Assembly: GCF_019430905.1 (NCBI RefSeq)
Contig: NZ_JAHYCA010000005.1
Location: 186,001-250,000 of the forward strand
DNA length: 64,000 nucleotides
Direction: 5' to 3'
DNA from: Billgrantia antri
GTDB taxonomy: Bacteria > Pseudomonadota > Gammaproteobacteria > Pseudomonadales > Halomonadaceae
Under the pieces are notes generated by a model. The model did not search any database. It worked only from the letters and a program-made list of their open reading frames with translations, and was not told the origin of the DNA. Below, one piece after another: positions 8,626 through 18,224 of this stretch; the first letter of the stretch is position 1, and each line of letters opens with the position of its first letter. The position numbers were made by a program, and so were the translations under genes.

Positions 8626-10071
8626 ATGTCTCTCTCTGCCGAGATCTTCATCGACAAGGCCTACATTGACGGCCGGTGGCGTGACGCCGAGCGCCGCTTC
8701 AGCGTCTCCAACCCCGCCACCGGCGAGACGCTGGCCAGCGTCCCTGACCTCACCGCCGACGACGCCCGTGATGCCGTAGCGGCAGCCGAAGCGGCCTGGC
8801 CGGCATGGCGCCGCCAGACGGCCAAGCAGCGCGCCGCCCTGCTGCGTGCCTGGTTCGACGCCATCATGGCGCATCAGGAGTCGCTGGCCCGGCTGATGAC
8901 TCTCGAGCAGGGCAAGCCGCTGGCCGAGTCTCGCGGCGAGGTCGCTTACGGTGCGTCGTTCGTCGAGTTCTACGCCGAAGAGGCCAAGCGCATGGCTGGT
9001 GAGACCCTGCCCAGCCATGGCGCCGACAAGCGCATCCTGGTCTTTCGCGAGCCGATCGGCGTGGTGGCGGCCATCACCCCGTGGAACTTTCCGCTGGCGA
9101 TGATCACCCGCAAGTGCGCCCCGGCCCTGGCGGCAGGCTGTCCAGTGGTGATCAAGCCCGCCGAGGCCACGCCGCTGACCGCCCTGGCCCTGGCCAGGCT
9201 GGCCGAGGAGGTGGGCTTCCCCGCCGGCGTGCTCAACGTGGTGACGGCAAGCCGCCCCGCCGAGATCGGTGAGGTGCTGACCACCGATCCCAGGGTACGC
9301 AAGGTCTCCTTCACCGGCTCCACACGGGTAGGCAAGAAGTTGCTCGCCCAATGTGCCGGTACGGTGAAGAAGGCTTCCATGGAACTCGGCGGCAACGCGC
9401 CCTTCATCGTCTTCGACGATGCCGATTTGGACGCCGCGGTCGAGGGTGCTGTGGCCTCGAAATACCGCAATTCGGGCCAGACCTGCGTATGCACCAACCG
9501 TCTGCTGGTCCAGTCCGGCGTATACGACGCCTTCATCGAAAAGCTCGCCGCCCGGGTTGCCCAGCTCAAGGTGGGCAACGGCCTCGACGACGGGGTGGTA
9601 CAGGGACCGCTGATCAACCCGGCTGCGGTGGACAAGGTTCAGTCCCACATCGCCGATGCACTGGAAAAGGGCGGCCGGCTGGTGTGCGGTGGCGAACCGC
9701 ATGCGCTGGGCGGCACTTTCTTCCAGCCCACGGTCATCGCCGACGTGACCGAGGCGATGCATGTCGCCCGCGAGGAGACCTTCGGCCCGCTGGCGCCGGT
9801 ATTTCGCTTCGACAGCGACGAACAGGCCATCGCCATGGCCAATGCCACTGAATTCGGCCTGGCGGCCTATTTCTACGCCCGAGACTATCGCCGCATCTGG
9901 CATGTGATGGAGGGCCTGGAGTATGGCATGGTGGCCGTCAACGAAGGCATTCTTTCCACCGAACTGGCGCCCTTTGGCGGCGTCAAGGAGTCGGGCCTGG
10001 GCCGCGAGGGTTCACATCACGGCCTGGATGAATTCACTGAACTAAAATACGTCTGTGTCGGCGGCCTTTGA
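8626..10071 (+). CDS. gabD: NADP(+)-dependent succinate-semialdehyde dehydrogenase
   Basis: A 481-residue aldehyde dehydrogenase that oxidises succinate semialdehyde to succinate, the last step of GABA degradation. Family motifs are clear: VSFTGSTRVGK (cofactor fold), MELGGNAPFIVFDDAD (general-base Glu) and NSGQTCVCTNRLLV (catalytic Cys). The length matches E. coli GabD (482). GGAG lies 7 nt before the ATG. It is followed after 34 bp by gabT in the same direction, giving a gabDT operon. No gabP permease or gabC regulator is adjacent. It could also act on glutarate semialdehyde, but the gabT partner supports the GABA role. Confidence 0.95.
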   Translation: MSLSAEIFIDKAYIDGRWRDAERRFSVSNPATGETLASVPDLTADDARDAVAAAEAAWPAWRRQTAKQRAALLRAWFDAIMAHQESLARLMTLEQGKPLAESRGEVAYGASFVEFYAEEAKRMAGETLPSHGADKRILVFREPIGVVAAITPWNFPLAMITRKCAPALAAGCPVVIKPAEATPLTALALARLAEEVGFPAGVLNVVTASRPAEIGEVLTTDPRVRKVSFTGSTRVGKKLLAQCAGTVKKASMELGGNAPFIVFDDADLDAAVEGAVASKYRNSGQTCVCTNRLLVQSGVYDAFIEKLAARVAQLKVGNGLDDGVVQGPLINPAAVDKVQSHIADALEKGGRLVCGGEPHALGGTFFQPTVIADVTEAMHVAREETFGPLAPVFRFDSDEQAIAMANATEFGLAAYFYARDYRRIWHVMEGLEYGMVAVNEGILSTELAPFGGVKESGLGREGSHHGLDEFTELKYVCVGGL

Positions 10072-10105
10072 TCGCCCGCAACGTCCACATGTGAAGGGAG
10101 GCTAG

Positions 10106-11398
10106 ATGAATAACGCACAGCTCAACGAACTCAAGCAGCGCTACGTGGCCAACGGCGCCGCGAGCCCCGCCACCCAGTTCGCCGATCGCGCCGAGAACGC
10201 GCTGATCTGGGACGCCGACGGCAACCGTATCATCGACTTCGCCGGCGGCATCGGCGTACTCAACATCGGCCACCGTCATCCCAGGGTGGTCGAGGCGGTC
10301 AAGGCTCAGCTCGACAAGGTGATGCACACCTGCCAGACCGTGATGCCCTACGAGGGCTACGTGAAGGTGGCCGAGCGCCTGAGTCAGGTCACGCCGGTGC
10401 GCGGCCACGCCAAGGTGATGCTGGCCAACTCCGGCGCCGAGGCGCTGGAGAACGCGGTGAAAATTGCCCGCGCCGCCACCGGCAAGAACAACGTGATCTG
10501 CTTCGACGGCGGCTATCACGGTCGTACCTTCATGACCATGGCCATGAACGGCAAGGTCGCGCCCTATGCCAGCGACTTCGGCAGCATGCCCGGCAACGTG
10601 TTCCGTGCCCCCTACCCGGTGCCTTACCATGGCGTCAGCGAAGACGAGGCGATCCGCGGCCTGAAGATGGCGATCAAGACCGACGCCAACCCCCGCGACA
10701 CCGCCGCCATCGTGCTCGAGCCGGTCCTCGGCGAGGGTGGCTTCTACCCCGCCCCGGCCAGCTTCCTCAAGGCGATCCGCGAGATCTGCGACGAGCACGG
10801 CATGCTGATGATCGTCGACGAGGTGCAATCGGGCTTCGGCCGTACCGGCAAGCTGTTCGCCATCGAGCACAGCGGCGTCGAGCCGGACATCATCACCATG
10901 GCCAAGAGCATGGCCGACGGCATGCCGATCTCGGCCGTGGTGGGTACCGACCGGGTGATGGACGCCTCCGGCCCCAATTCGCTGGGGGGCACCTACACCG
11001 GCAATCCGCTCTCCTGTGCTGCGACCCTGGCGGTGCTCGACGTGTTCGAGGAAGAGAACATCCTCGAGAAGAGCATGGCGCTGGGCGACAAGCTGGCCAA
11101 GCGCTTCAGCCAGTGGCAGAGCGATTTCGACTGCGTCGACAACGCCCGCAACATGGGTGCCATGGCCGCCATCGATCTGGTATCGGACAAGGCCCAGCAC
11201 ACGCCCGACGCCGACCTGGCCGGCGCGCTGTGCAAGAAGGCCCGCGAGAAGGGGCTGATCCTGCTCTCCTGCGGCCTCTACGGCAACACCATCCGCTTCC
11301 TGATGCCGGTGACCATCGAGGACGAGATCCTCGAGGAAGGCCTGGACATCGTCGAAGCCGCGCTCAAGGAACTGGTCGGCAGTAAGGCCACCGCCTGA
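10106..11398 (+). CDS. gabT: 4-aminobutyrate aminotransferase
   Basis: A 430-residue class III PLP aminotransferase that converts GABA and 2-oxoglutarate to succinate semialdehyde and glutamate. Visible motifs are ANSGAEALENAVKIAR, IVDEVQSGFGRTGK (the Asp that contacts PLP nitrogen) and TMAKSMADGMP (the Schiff-base Lys). GGGAGG precedes the ATG by 5 nt. It shares the gabD transcript and ends at a clear terminator. Length and motifs fit GabT; a 5-aminovalerate transaminase is the main alternative. Confidence 0.95.
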   Translation: MNNAQLNELKQRYVANGAASPATQFADRAENALIWDADGNRIIDFAGGIGVLNIGHRHPRVVEAVKAQLDKVMHTCQTVMPYEGYVKVAERLSQVTPVRGHAKVMLANSGAEALENAVKIARAATGKNNVICFDGGYHGRTFMTMAMNGKVAPYASDFGSMPGNVFRAPYPVPYHGVSEDEAIRGLKMAIKTDANPRDTAAIVLEPVLGEGGFYPAPASFLKAIREICDEHGMLMIVDEVQSGFGRTGKLFAIEHSGVEPDIITMAKSMADGMPISAVVGTDRVMDASGPNSLGGTYTGNPLSCAATLAVLDVFEEENILEKSMALGDKLAKRFSQWQSDFDCVDNARNMGAMAAIDLVSDKAQHTPDADLAGALCKKAREKGLILLSCGLYGNTIRFLMPVTIEDEILEEGLDIVEAALKELVGSKATA

Positions 11399-11412
11399 CT
11401 TAGCCCACTGAA

Positions 11413-11440
11413 AAGCGCCTGCCACTACTGGCAGGCGCTT
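11413..11440 (+). terminator. Terminator of gabDT
   Basis: A perfect 11-bp stem (AAGCGCCTGCC / GGCAGGCGCTT) with a 6-nt loop, 15 bp after the gabT stop. It is followed by a short T-containing tail. Confidence 0.8.
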
Positions 11441-11507
11441 CATTCGTAGGATAGCCGTAATGAGCGAAGGCGAGGGCTAGGCCCACTCCCTGCGGGCCAA
11501 CGCATCT

Positions 11508-11523
11508 CCCACATCCATGTGGG
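11508..11523. repeat. Short extragenic palindrome between gabT and katE
   Basis: CCCACATCCATGTGGG is a perfect palindrome with 7-bp arms, in the convergent spacer downstream of katE. It may help terminate katE or be a REP-like element. No second copy was noticed in this window. Confidence 0.4.
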
Positions 11524-11567
11524 TCACAAGCGAAATCTAACGCCATATCGCCGAGCGTAGTAGGCTA

Positions 11568-13718
11568 TCAGGCCGGCATGTCGTTGGCCTTGGGGTCCCG
11601 CGACCACACCCGATGCTGCCCCATGGCCTCACGCAATGGGGTGAAGACGTCATCGACCTTGGCGCCGGTCAGCACGCCCTCCTCGCCGGTGGGCACGTCT
11701 GCCGCATCCAGCAACAGCTTACCCTCGCCCACGGCGGCAATCGCCTTGAGATGCTTGTAGGCCTCCTGCACGTAGTAACGTCCCTGCCCCGACCGGGTCA
11801 GCGTATCGACACTACCACTGCCGCCGGGCACGACAACCGCATCCACCGCGACCGAGGGCATGCCGTTTAGCATGGCATCGGGTGTCACACTCGCCCCTCC
11901 TGCTGCCTTCACCGGCGCCATGCTCGGCGCGATCACCATGCCCTGGGCGCCTTCCGCCTGAAGCTTCTTCTTGAGCGCCTCGACCTGATCGCCATCGACG
12001 CCATCGGCCACCAGGATCGCCACCTTGCGATACTGGACGTTCCCCGGCAGCCGAGCCATGAGGCTCAAGGCAGGCGATTCCAGCTGTGAACTCTTGCCCA
12101 GCTCCTCTGGCGGCGCCGGCTTGGTGCTCGGCGCCTCGATACCATGGTTCTCGCCGACCCGGCGCGCCAGCTCGAGATCGATATTGGGCAGGATCTCCTT
12201 GATCATCCGTTCGCGGATCCAGGGACGCTGCACCTTGGAGAGTTCGAAGGTGTAGGCGGCAATGATGTGCTCCTTCTCCACCTCGGTCTGGCTGTTCCAG
12301 AACAGCGTGGCCTGGGAGTAGTGATCGCCGAACGAGGGGCTGCGAGAACGGATCTTGTGCGCGTCGATGCGTTCCTGGTAGGACTCGAAGCCGCCGTTCT
12401 CCGACGCCGCCGGGGTCTCGCTGGGCCAGCCACCGTCGATGGAATTGGGCTCATACGACGCTTGCCCCTTGTTGATGGTCTGGCGGTGCATCGAGTCGCG
12501 CTGATTGTTGTGGAACGGGCAAACCGGCTGGTTGATCGGGATCTCGTGGAAGTTAGGCCCGCCCAGGCGCAGCATTTGAGTGTCGAGGTAGGAGAACAGC
12601 CGCCCCTGGAGCAGCGGATCGTTGCTGAAATCGATCCCCGGCACCACGTGGGCCGGGTTGAAGGCGACCTGCTCGGTCTCGGCGAAATAGTTGTCCGGAT
12701 TGCGGTTGAGCACCATCTTGCCGATCGGCGTGACCGGCACCTGTTCTTCGGGAATGATCTTGGTCGGATCGAGCAGGTCGAAGTCGAACTTGTGCTCGTC
12801 CTCCTCCTCGACCACCTGGATACCGAATTCGTACTCGAGGTAGTCGCCGTTCTCGATGTCCTCCCACATCATGCGCCGGTTGAAGTCGGGGTCGCGCCCC
12901 CATAGCTTCTGCGCCTCGTCCCAGATCAGCGAGCAGGTGCCGGCCAGCGGCTTCCAGTGAAACTTGACGAAGCGCGCCTTGCCCTGCCTGTCGATCAGGC
13001 GGAAGGTGTGCACGCCGAAACCTTCCATGTTGCGGTAGTGGCGCGGGAAGGCGCGATCGGACATGGTCCACAGCACCATATGGGTCGATTCAGGCATCAG
13101 CGAGACGAAGTCCCAGAAAGTGTCGTGGGCCGACTGCCCCTGGGGGATCTCGTTGTGCGGCTCGGGCTTCACCGCATGCACGAAGTCGGGGAACTTGATC
13201 GCATCCTGGATGAAGAATACCGGCATGTCATTGCCCACCAGGTCCCAATTTCCCTCGTCGGTATAGAACTTGGTGGCGAAGCCGCGCACGTCGCGCACCG
13301 TGTCGTTGGAGCCACGCGAGCCCTGTACGGTGGAAAAACGCACGAAGACCGGTGTCTTCTTGTCGGGGTCCTGGAACAGGCTCGCCTTGGAGTACTGGGC
13401 AGCATTCTCGTAAGGCTGAAAGTAGCCGTGCGCCGCAGCGCCACGGGCATGCACGATGCGCTCGGGTATGCGTTCGTTGTCGAAGTGGTTGAGTTTCTCG
13501 CGGAAGATGAAGTCCTCGAGCAGCGTCGGCCCTCGCTCACCCGCTTTCAGCGAGTTGTGGTTGTCGGCGATTCGCGTGCCGTGGTTGGTGCGCAGATCGT
13601 GTCCGGTGGCATCGCTGCGGTACTTCTCGAGGTTGTCCGATTTGCTGTTCTCGTGGGTCTTGAAGTGGGTATCGTTGGGCTTGCCGCCGTTGGGCGTGGT
13701 ATGGGGATTGTTCGCCAT
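11568..13718 (-). CDS. katE: Catalase HPII, large-subunit monofunctional catalase
   Basis: A 716-residue heme catalase that disproportionates hydrogen peroxide. Key motifs are [13 protein letters not shown] (catalytic His), [16 protein letters not shown] (distal Asn) and [14 protein letters not shown] (proximal heme-ligand Tyr). The C-terminal ~150 residues ([26 protein letters not shown]) form the DJ-1/PfpI-like flavodoxin domain found only in large-subunit catalases. ATG 13718 is chosen because GGAG lies about 8 nt upstream and the protein then starts [12 protein letters not shown]; the open frame to 14051 is not needed. E. coli KatE has 753 residues. It is monocistronic and divergent from an outer membrane protein. 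In enterics katE is RpoS-dependent; no sigma-S site was assigned here. Confidence 0.95.
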   Translation of the reverse strand: MANNPHTTPNGGKPNDTHFKTHENSKSDNLEKYRSDATGHDLRTNHGTRIADNHNSLKAGERGPTLLEDFIFREKLNHFDNERIPERIVHARGAAAHGYFQPYENAAQYSKASLFQDPDKKTPVFVRFSTVQGSRGSNDTVRDVRGFATKFYTDEGNWDLVGNDMPVFFIQDAIKFPDFVHAVKPEPHNEIPQGQSAHDTFWDFVSLMPESTHMVLWTMSDRAFPRHYRNMEGFGVHTFRLIDRQGKARFVKFHWKPLAGTCSLIWDEAQKLWGRDPDFNRRMMWEDIENGDYLEYEFGIQVVEEEDEHKFDFDLLDPTKIIPEEQVPVTPIGKMVLNRNPDNYFAETEQVAFNPAHVVPGIDFSNDPLLQGRLFSYLDTQMLRLGGPNFHEIPINQPVCPFHNNQRDSMHRQTINKGQASYEPNSIDGGWPSETPAASENGGFESYQERIDAHKIRSRSPSFGDHYSQATLFWNSQTEVEKEHIIAAYTFELSKVQRPWIRERMIKEILPNIDLELARRVGENHGIEAPSTKPAPPEELGKSSQLESPALSLMARLPGNVQYRKVAILVADGVDGDQVEALKKKLQAEGAQGMVIAPSMAPVKAAGGASVTPDAMLNGMPSVAVDAVVVPGGSGSVDTLTRSGQGRYYVQEAYKHLKAIAAVGEGKLLLDAADVPTGEEGVLTGAKVDDVFTPLREAMGQHRVWSRDPKANDMPA

Positions 13719-13968
13719 GCTCTTGCTCCTTTCGCCAATGTGGTTCCCTCCTCCCTCGCGTACGTGGCGTTCCGCCTTGGCCCGTCGGTCGGGAATTTTG
13801 CGCTCCGCCTGAAAGGTAGTCCCGCCTCCGAGCGCCGCCAATCGCGGCAGACTATGGCAACAAAAGAAAACATTAATCGGGTTATCTCCGGCCCGGTGCC
13901 GGTCGATACTGGTTAGCCGAACGCGGCGGTGCATCGCCACGAACCCTGGCAAACCGAGGAGCGAGTCG

Positions 13969-14649
13969 ATGAAAGGGATGACGACCACTGGCTTGATCGC
14001 CCTGTGTCTGGTGGGCACGACCCAAGCGTATGCGCAGGACAGCCGCATCACGCTGGGTGCGGTTGCCGGGACTGCCGGCGCGGGCGCCGACCTGGCCTGG
14101 CGCTTCAGTGAACGTCTGGGCGTCTCCGCCCGTTACACCGGCGGGCTGGATTGGAATACCGATTACCGCACCGATGACGTCGACTACGAGGGTGACGTGA
14201 ACTTGGCGGCAAGCAAGCTGACGCTGGACTACTACCCCTTCGCCAGTGGGTTCTTTCTCAGCGCCGGCCTCATGCTGCCGGATATCGATGCCGATGTGGT
14301 GGGACGCCCACGCGGCACGACCTACCAGTTCAACGGACAGGAATATTCCGCCGATGCGCTTGGTACCTTGCACGGTACGGTGACTCTCGCCGATGGCGTG
14401 CAGCCCTACGCTGGCCTGGGCTGGCGTCAGTCGCATCGCAGCGGCATCGGCGTGTTCGCGGAGGTCGGCGTGATCCCCACCGACCCGGACGTGTCGCTGA
14501 GAACCTCGGAAGGATTCGAGAATGCGGACAATCCGCTATCGGCCCAACTGCGCCGCGAGATTCGCCAGGAGGAGCAGCGGCTCGAAGGCGACGCCGAAGA
14601 GTGGCCGGTCTACCCGGTAGCCGTCGTTGGCGTGAGCTATACGTTCTAG
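13969..14649 (+). CDS. Predicted outer-membrane beta-barrel protein
   Basis: A 226-residue protein with a signal peptide ([15 protein letters not shown], cleavage before QD), alternating hydrophobic strands and a C-terminal SYTF ending in Phe, the BAM-type signature of outer membrane barrels. Features such as [14 protein letters not shown] and [19 protein letters not shown] resemble small OmpW/OmpA-like barrels. An acidic insert with [18 protein letters not shown] lies before the last strand. No specific function can be assigned. GAGG lies about 10 nt before the ATG. It is a single gene ended by a strong hairpin. Confidence 0.75.
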   Translation: MKGMTTTGLIALCLVGTTQAYAQDSRITLGAVAGTAGAGADLAWRFSERLGVSARYTGGLDWNTDYRTDDVDYEGDVNLAASKLTLDYYPFASGFFLSAGLMLPDIDADVVGRPRGTTYQFNGQEYSADALGTLHGTVTLADGVQPYAGLGWRQSHRSGIGVFAEVGVIPTDPDVSLRTSEGFENADNPLSAQLRREIRQEEQRLEGDAEEWPVYPVAVVGVSYTF

Positions 14650-14691
14650 AGGTCCTGCGAGAGCGGCCTCGCCCTCCACGATGCAAACGAC

Positions 14692-14717
14692 TCGGCCCGG
14701 GCTAATGCCCGGGCCGA
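14692..14717. terminator. Bidirectional terminator hairpin
   Basis: An 11-bp perfect GC-rich stem (TCGGCCCGGGC / GCCCGGGCCGA) with a TAAT loop. It lies between two convergent genes and could serve both. Confidence 0.75.
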
Positions 14718-14739
14718 ATCCATTCGTCCGTAAGCGCAG

Positions 14740-14982
14740 CTAGGATTTTCGCACCTTGGCGATGACCCATAGCAGCACTACCGCTCCCACCGTGGCCGTG
14801 ACCAGCGAGCCGATGAAACCGCCGGCCTCGAGGCCCAGCAGGCTGAACAGGAACCCGCCGACCAGGGCGCCGACGATCCCCACGCCAATGTTTCCCAGTA
14901 TGCCGAACCCGCCGCCGCGCATGATGTTGCCGGCGATCCAGCCGGCCAGGCCTCCAATGATCAGCCATGCGATGATGCCCAT
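14740..14982 (-). CDS. GlsB/YeaQ/YmgE family stress-response membrane protein
   Basis: An 80-residue, very hydrophobic, glycine-rich protein (IIAWLIIGGLAGWIAGNIM, GIVGALVGGFLFSLLGL) matching the transglycosylase-associated/GlsB family, with three transmembrane segments and a KVRKS tail. Start ATG 14982 has an excellent AGGAGAGGAGGAG just upstream; the frame upstream of it is not used. Family members are small inner membrane proteins, often part of general stress regulons. The molecular role is unknown. Confidence 0.88.
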   Translation of the reverse strand: MGIIAWLIIGGLAGWIAGNIMRGGGFGILGNIGVGIVGALVGGFLFSLLGLEAGGFIGSLVTATVGAVVLLWVIAKVRKS

Positions 14983-15069
14983 TAGCACTCCTCCTCTCCT
15001 TAGTGGTGCTTCCTGTCGTGCTTGGCATCTTCGATGATGCCTCAGGTTACTCATGGGGAAAAGCGTAGC

Positions 15070-15624
15070 TCAGAACGACGAACCCGGCTCCGTCAGGAAT
15101 GCCAGCTCCTCCGCGCTCGACTCGCGCCCCAGAATGGCATTGCGGTGCGGATAGCGACCGAAGCGCAGCAGGATGTCGCGATGCAAATATTCGAAGCGCA
15201 GGTTGTCCTCGAGCCCGGGCTGGTCGAACAGGCGCAGTGCCTCGTCATGAACCTTGAGTGACTCGCTGTGCATGTAGGGCATGTAGAGAAAGCTGCGCCA
15301 CGTCACGTCGAGATCGCCGTCCAGCCCCTGGGACACGGCCTCCTGGGCCAATACGAGCGCCATGGCATCCTGGGCGAAGGCCCGGGGATCGTCACGATAG
15401 AGATTGCGCGAGAACTGGTCGAGCACCAGGATCTCGGCCAGGCGTCCCCGGGGCGTAGCGCGCCACCGCCACAGTTCCCCCGCCGCTGCCGCATCGTGCA
15501 GCGCGGCAAAGCGTCGACGAATCGCCTCGTCGAGTTCGGCATCCTTGCGAAACCACTGGACGGGTGCCAACTCCTCGAACCAGAAGGCGATGACTGCATC
15601 GCAGCCCGGCAGCGTCTCGTTCAT
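15070..15624 (-). CDS. DUF924 family protein
   Basis: A 184-residue soluble alpha-helical protein. The family pattern is clear: VIAFWFEE near the N-terminus, WFRKDAELDEAIRRRF, LAEILVLDQFSRNLYRDDPRAFA, FLYMPYMHSES and RFEYLHRDILLRFGRYPHRN. The last contains the paired Arg/His residues typical of this TPR-like family. No biochemical role is established. It is divergent from a small membrane protein gene. Confidence 0.88.
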   Translation of the reverse strand: MNETLPGCDAVIAFWFEELAPVQWFRKDAELDEAIRRRFAALHDAAAAGELWRWRATPRGRLAEILVLDQFSRNLYRDDPRAFAQDAMALVLAQEAVSQGLDGDLDVTWRSFLYMPYMHSESLKVHDEALRLFDQPGLEDNLRFEYLHRDILLRFGRYPHRNAILGRESSAEELAFLTEPGSSF

Positions 15625-15705
15625 GTCGTGTCCTCGTCGTTTGCACTCCTGTTAGCATGCACTTGCGTTTCGTTTTTTTCATCCACCCTTGGTCCGGGAG
15701 ATGCC

Positions 15706-15897
15706 ATGACCCCCTTGCTCGGCATGTTCACTTTTGTCTTCAACCTGGTCGGGCTGGTCATTTGCCTGGCTGGGCTGACCCTGGCCCAGCGTCGGGGTAA
15801 ACGCCAGCAAGCGCGCTGGCCGGGCCACGTCCTGGCCGGATTCGGTTTCCTCATCGCCACCACGCCGATCTGGTCGCAGTGGCTGCTGGCCGAGTGA
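15706..15897 (+). CDS. Small membrane protein of unknown function
   Basis: A 63-residue protein with two hydrophobic segments (LGMFTFVFNLVGLVICLAGL and HVLAGFGFLIATTPIW) separated by a basic loop (RRGKRQQARW). The ATG at 15706 has GGGAG about 7 nt upstream. The frame is open far upstream, but only this start gives a coherent protein. I do not recognise the family. It lies 95 bp before a GlxA-type regulator gene. Confidence 0.65.
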   Translation: MTPLLGMFTFVFNLVGLVICLAGLTLAQRRGKRQQARWPGHVLAGFGFLIATTPIWSQWLLAE

Positions 15898-15992
15898 AAC
15901 GAGAGGCAATGTCCTGATCGGTGGGATATTGGTCATTGTGGACATCGCTCGTTCGCAGGAAACTGACACGACACCTCACGACAGGGCTCGTC

Positions 15993-16991
15993 ATGCCACG
16001 CACCGTCGTCATCCTCGCCTATCCGGACTGCCAGCTGCTGGATGTCAGTGGGCCCTGGCAGGTCTTCGCCTCGGCCAACGATCTGAGCGGCGCCCCTCTG
16101 TATCGTCTGCATCTTGCCGCCGATGCGCCGGGCAGGGTGATGACCAATGGCGGTTTGCCGCTGCTGGCCGACACCGGGTGGCGCGACATCTCGACGCTCG
16201 GTCCGGTGGATACGCTGCTCATCGCCGGCGGCCGCGGCGTCATGGCTCAGCAGCAGCGTTCCGAGCTGCTCGACGCCCTGCGCCACCAGGCCCGGCAGGT
16301 CCGCCGGCTGGGCTCGATCTGCACCGGGGCATTCCTGCTCGCCGAAGCCGGCCTGCTGAACGAGCGCCAGGCCACGACTCACTGGCGGCACTGCGACCGG
16401 CTGGCCCGCGATTACCCCAAGGTTCGCGTCGTGCCGGATGCGCTCTACGTCGAGTCGGGCGGGTGCTTCACCAGCGCCGGGGTCACCGCCGGCATCGATC
16501 TGGCCCTGTCGCTACTCGAAGCAGACCATGGCGGCGCCCTGGCGGGGCAGGTCGCTCGTGAGCTGGTACTGTTCCTGCGGCGCACCGGGGGGCAGTCCCA
16601 GTTCAGCGAGATGCTGCGCAGCCAGAACCGCGCCCAGGGTGCGCTGCGAAAACTGCTCGACCGGATCCACGCCGACCCCGCCGCACCCCACCGCCTGGAG
16701 ACACTGGCGGAAGCGGTCGGGGTCTCGCCGCGTCACCTGTCGCGGCTGTTTCGCCAGCAGCTGGCCACCACACCCGGCGCCTACCTGACCCGCCTGCGCC
16801 TGGAGCAGGCCCGCCAGGCATTGCTGGTCAGCGAGCGCCCGCCGCCGCTGGAGCGGCTGGCACGGCAGTGGCAACTGGGCGGCGCCGAGCAGCTGCGGCG
16901 GCTGTTCCAGCGTCATTACGGCGTTTCTCCCACTCTGTATCACCAGCGTTTTGGCCCGGGAAGCCAGGTGTCGACACACTCTACCTCATGA
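15993..16991 (+). CDS. GlxA family transcriptional regulator (DJ-1/PfpI domain plus AraC-type HTH)
   Basis: A 332-residue two-domain regulator. Residues 1-~190 form a class I amidotransferase-like DJ-1/PfpI fold (VVILAYPDCQLLDVSGPWQ, LIAGGRGV, GSICTGAFLLAEAGLL with the nucleophile-position Cys). The C-terminal ~100 residues carry AraC-type double helix-turn-helix (LAEAVGVSPRHLSRLFRQQ and LRRLFQRHYGVSPTLYHQRF). Relatives such as GbdR and ArgR sense small nitrogenous compounds. ATG 15993 fits the family N-terminus. The next gene, an MFS transporter, starts 28 bp downstream and is a likely operon partner or target. Confidence 0.9.
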   Translation: MPRTVVILAYPDCQLLDVSGPWQVFASANDLSGAPLYRLHLAADAPGRVMTNGGLPLLADTGWRDISTLGPVDTLLIAGGRGVMAQQQRSELLDALRHQARQVRRLGSICTGAFLLAEAGLLNERQATTHWRHCDRLARDYPKVRVVPDALYVESGGCFTSAGVTAGIDLALSLLEADHGGALAGQVARELVLFLRRTGGQSQFSEMLRSQNRAQGALRKLLDRIHADPAAPHRLETLAEAVGVSPRHLSRLFRQQLATTPGAYLTRLRLEQARQALLVSERPPPLERLARQWQLGGAEQLRRLFQRHYGVSPTLYHQRFGPGSQVSTHSTS

Positions 16992-17019
16992 CGATGGCTC
17001 AACTGCCCAGGAGACTGCC

Positions 17020-18198
17020 ATGCCTTTCAATGTGATGCTGCTGTCGCTGTGCCAGGCGCTGCTGGTGAGCGGAAACATCCTGCTGATCGCAGTCTCGCCG
17101 CTGATCGGCGCACGCCTTGCGCCCGATCCGGCCTGGTCGACTGCGCCGGTCGCCACCCAGTGGCTGGGGCTGATGTGCGCCACCATTCCCGCTTCGCTGA
17201 TCATGGCGCGGCTAGGGCGCAAGCGCGGCTTCCTGCTGGGCAACCTGCTGGGGCTCGCCGGCGTGGTCGTGGCCGCCCAGGCCCTGGTCAGCGAGGCCTT
17301 CTCGCTGTTCATGCTGGGCACCTGGCTGATCGGTATCGGTATCGGCTTCGGCCAGCTGTATCGCTTCGCCGCGGTGGAGGCGGCGCCGCTGGCCCTACGT
17401 GACCGCGCCATTGGTCTGGTCATGGGCGGCGGCGTGCTGGCCGCCTTCTTCGGCCCGTGGCTGGCCCGCATCAGCCGCGAAGCGGCCGTAACTCCTTTTC
17501 TCGGCAGCTTCCTCGGCCTGGGGGCGCTCTACCTGGTAGCCCTACTGGTGCTGCTGGCCACCCGGCTGCCACCACCCGAGAAGACCCATGGCGACGGCCA
17601 GCCGCGACACCTCGGCGAAATCGTGCGCCAGCCGGTATTCGTCGTGGCGGTGCTCTCGGCGCTGATCGGCTACGGCGTGATGAACCTGGCGATGACCGCC
17701 ACGCCATTGGCCATGTCCGGCGCCGGCCACCACTTCAACCATGTCGCTACCACCATCCAGTGGCACGTGCTAGCGATGTTCCTGCCCTCGTTCGCCACCG
17801 GGCACCTGACCGCTCGCTTCGGCGCGCCGCGCATGATCGCCGCAGGCTGCGTGCTGCTGGCGGCAAGCGGTCTGGCCGCCCAGGTCGAGGCCGGCGTGGC
17901 GGGCTTTCATTTTGCCCTGATCCTGCTCGGGCTGGGCTGGAACTTCACCTTCCTGCCCGCCACCGGGCTGCTCACCGAGGCCTACCGTCCGGTGGAGAAG
18001 GCGCGCACCCAGGCCGCCAACGAGTTCCTGGTCTTTTCTACCGTGGCCGTCACCGCCCTGCTGGCCGGGCCACTGGTCAACCTGCTCGGCTGGACGTTGC
18101 TCAACGCCCTGCTGGTGCCGCTGTCGCTGGTGCCCATCGCGCTGCTGGCCTGGCAGCGCCTTGCCAGACGCCGCCAAGACCCTCACATTAGCGGCTGA
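17020..18198 (+). CDS. MFS transporter
   Basis: A 392-residue polytopic protein with about 12 membrane segments. MARLGRKRGFLLGN is the motif-A-like loop between TM2 and TM3. ATG 17020 is chosen because AGGAG lies about 7 nt upstream; the open frame extends back to 16951 inside the regulator gene. It follows the GlxA-type regulator closely. The pairing suggests the regulator's ligand is the transported or exported compound, but the substrate is unknown. Confidence 0.82.
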   Translation: MPFNVMLLSLCQALLVSGNILLIAVSPLIGARLAPDPAWSTAPVATQWLGLMCATIPASLIMARLGRKRGFLLGNLLGLAGVVVAAQALVSEAFSLFMLGTWLIGIGIGFGQLYRFAAVEAAPLALRDRAIGLVMGGGVLAAFFGPWLARISREAAVTPFLGSFLGLGALYLVALLVLLATRLPPPEKTHGDGQPRHLGEIVRQPVFVVAVLSALIGYGVMNLAMTATPLAMSGAGHHFNHVATTIQWHVLAMFLPSFATGHLTARFGAPRMIAAGCVLLAASGLAAQVEAGVAGFHFALILLGLGWNFTFLPATGLLTEAYRPVEKARTQAANEFLVFSTVAVTALLAGPLVNLLGWTLLNALLVPLSLVPIALLAWQRLARRRQDPHISG

Positions 18199-18224
18199 CA
18201 CTGCCGTGAAGGGATTCCTCGCCA

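Noticed and set aside
8215..9903. 562-codon minus-strand open frame
   Set aside because: Antisense to gabD, continuing into the DUF1266 gene region out of frame.
13719..14051. N-terminal extension of katE
   Set aside because: The frame is open but lacks a ribosome binding site and runs into the divergent OMP gene. ATG 13718 has a clear GGAG.
15268..15705. Upstream extension of the 63-residue membrane protein
   Set aside because: This part is antisense to the DUF924 gene; the ATG with a proper ribosome binding site is at 15706.
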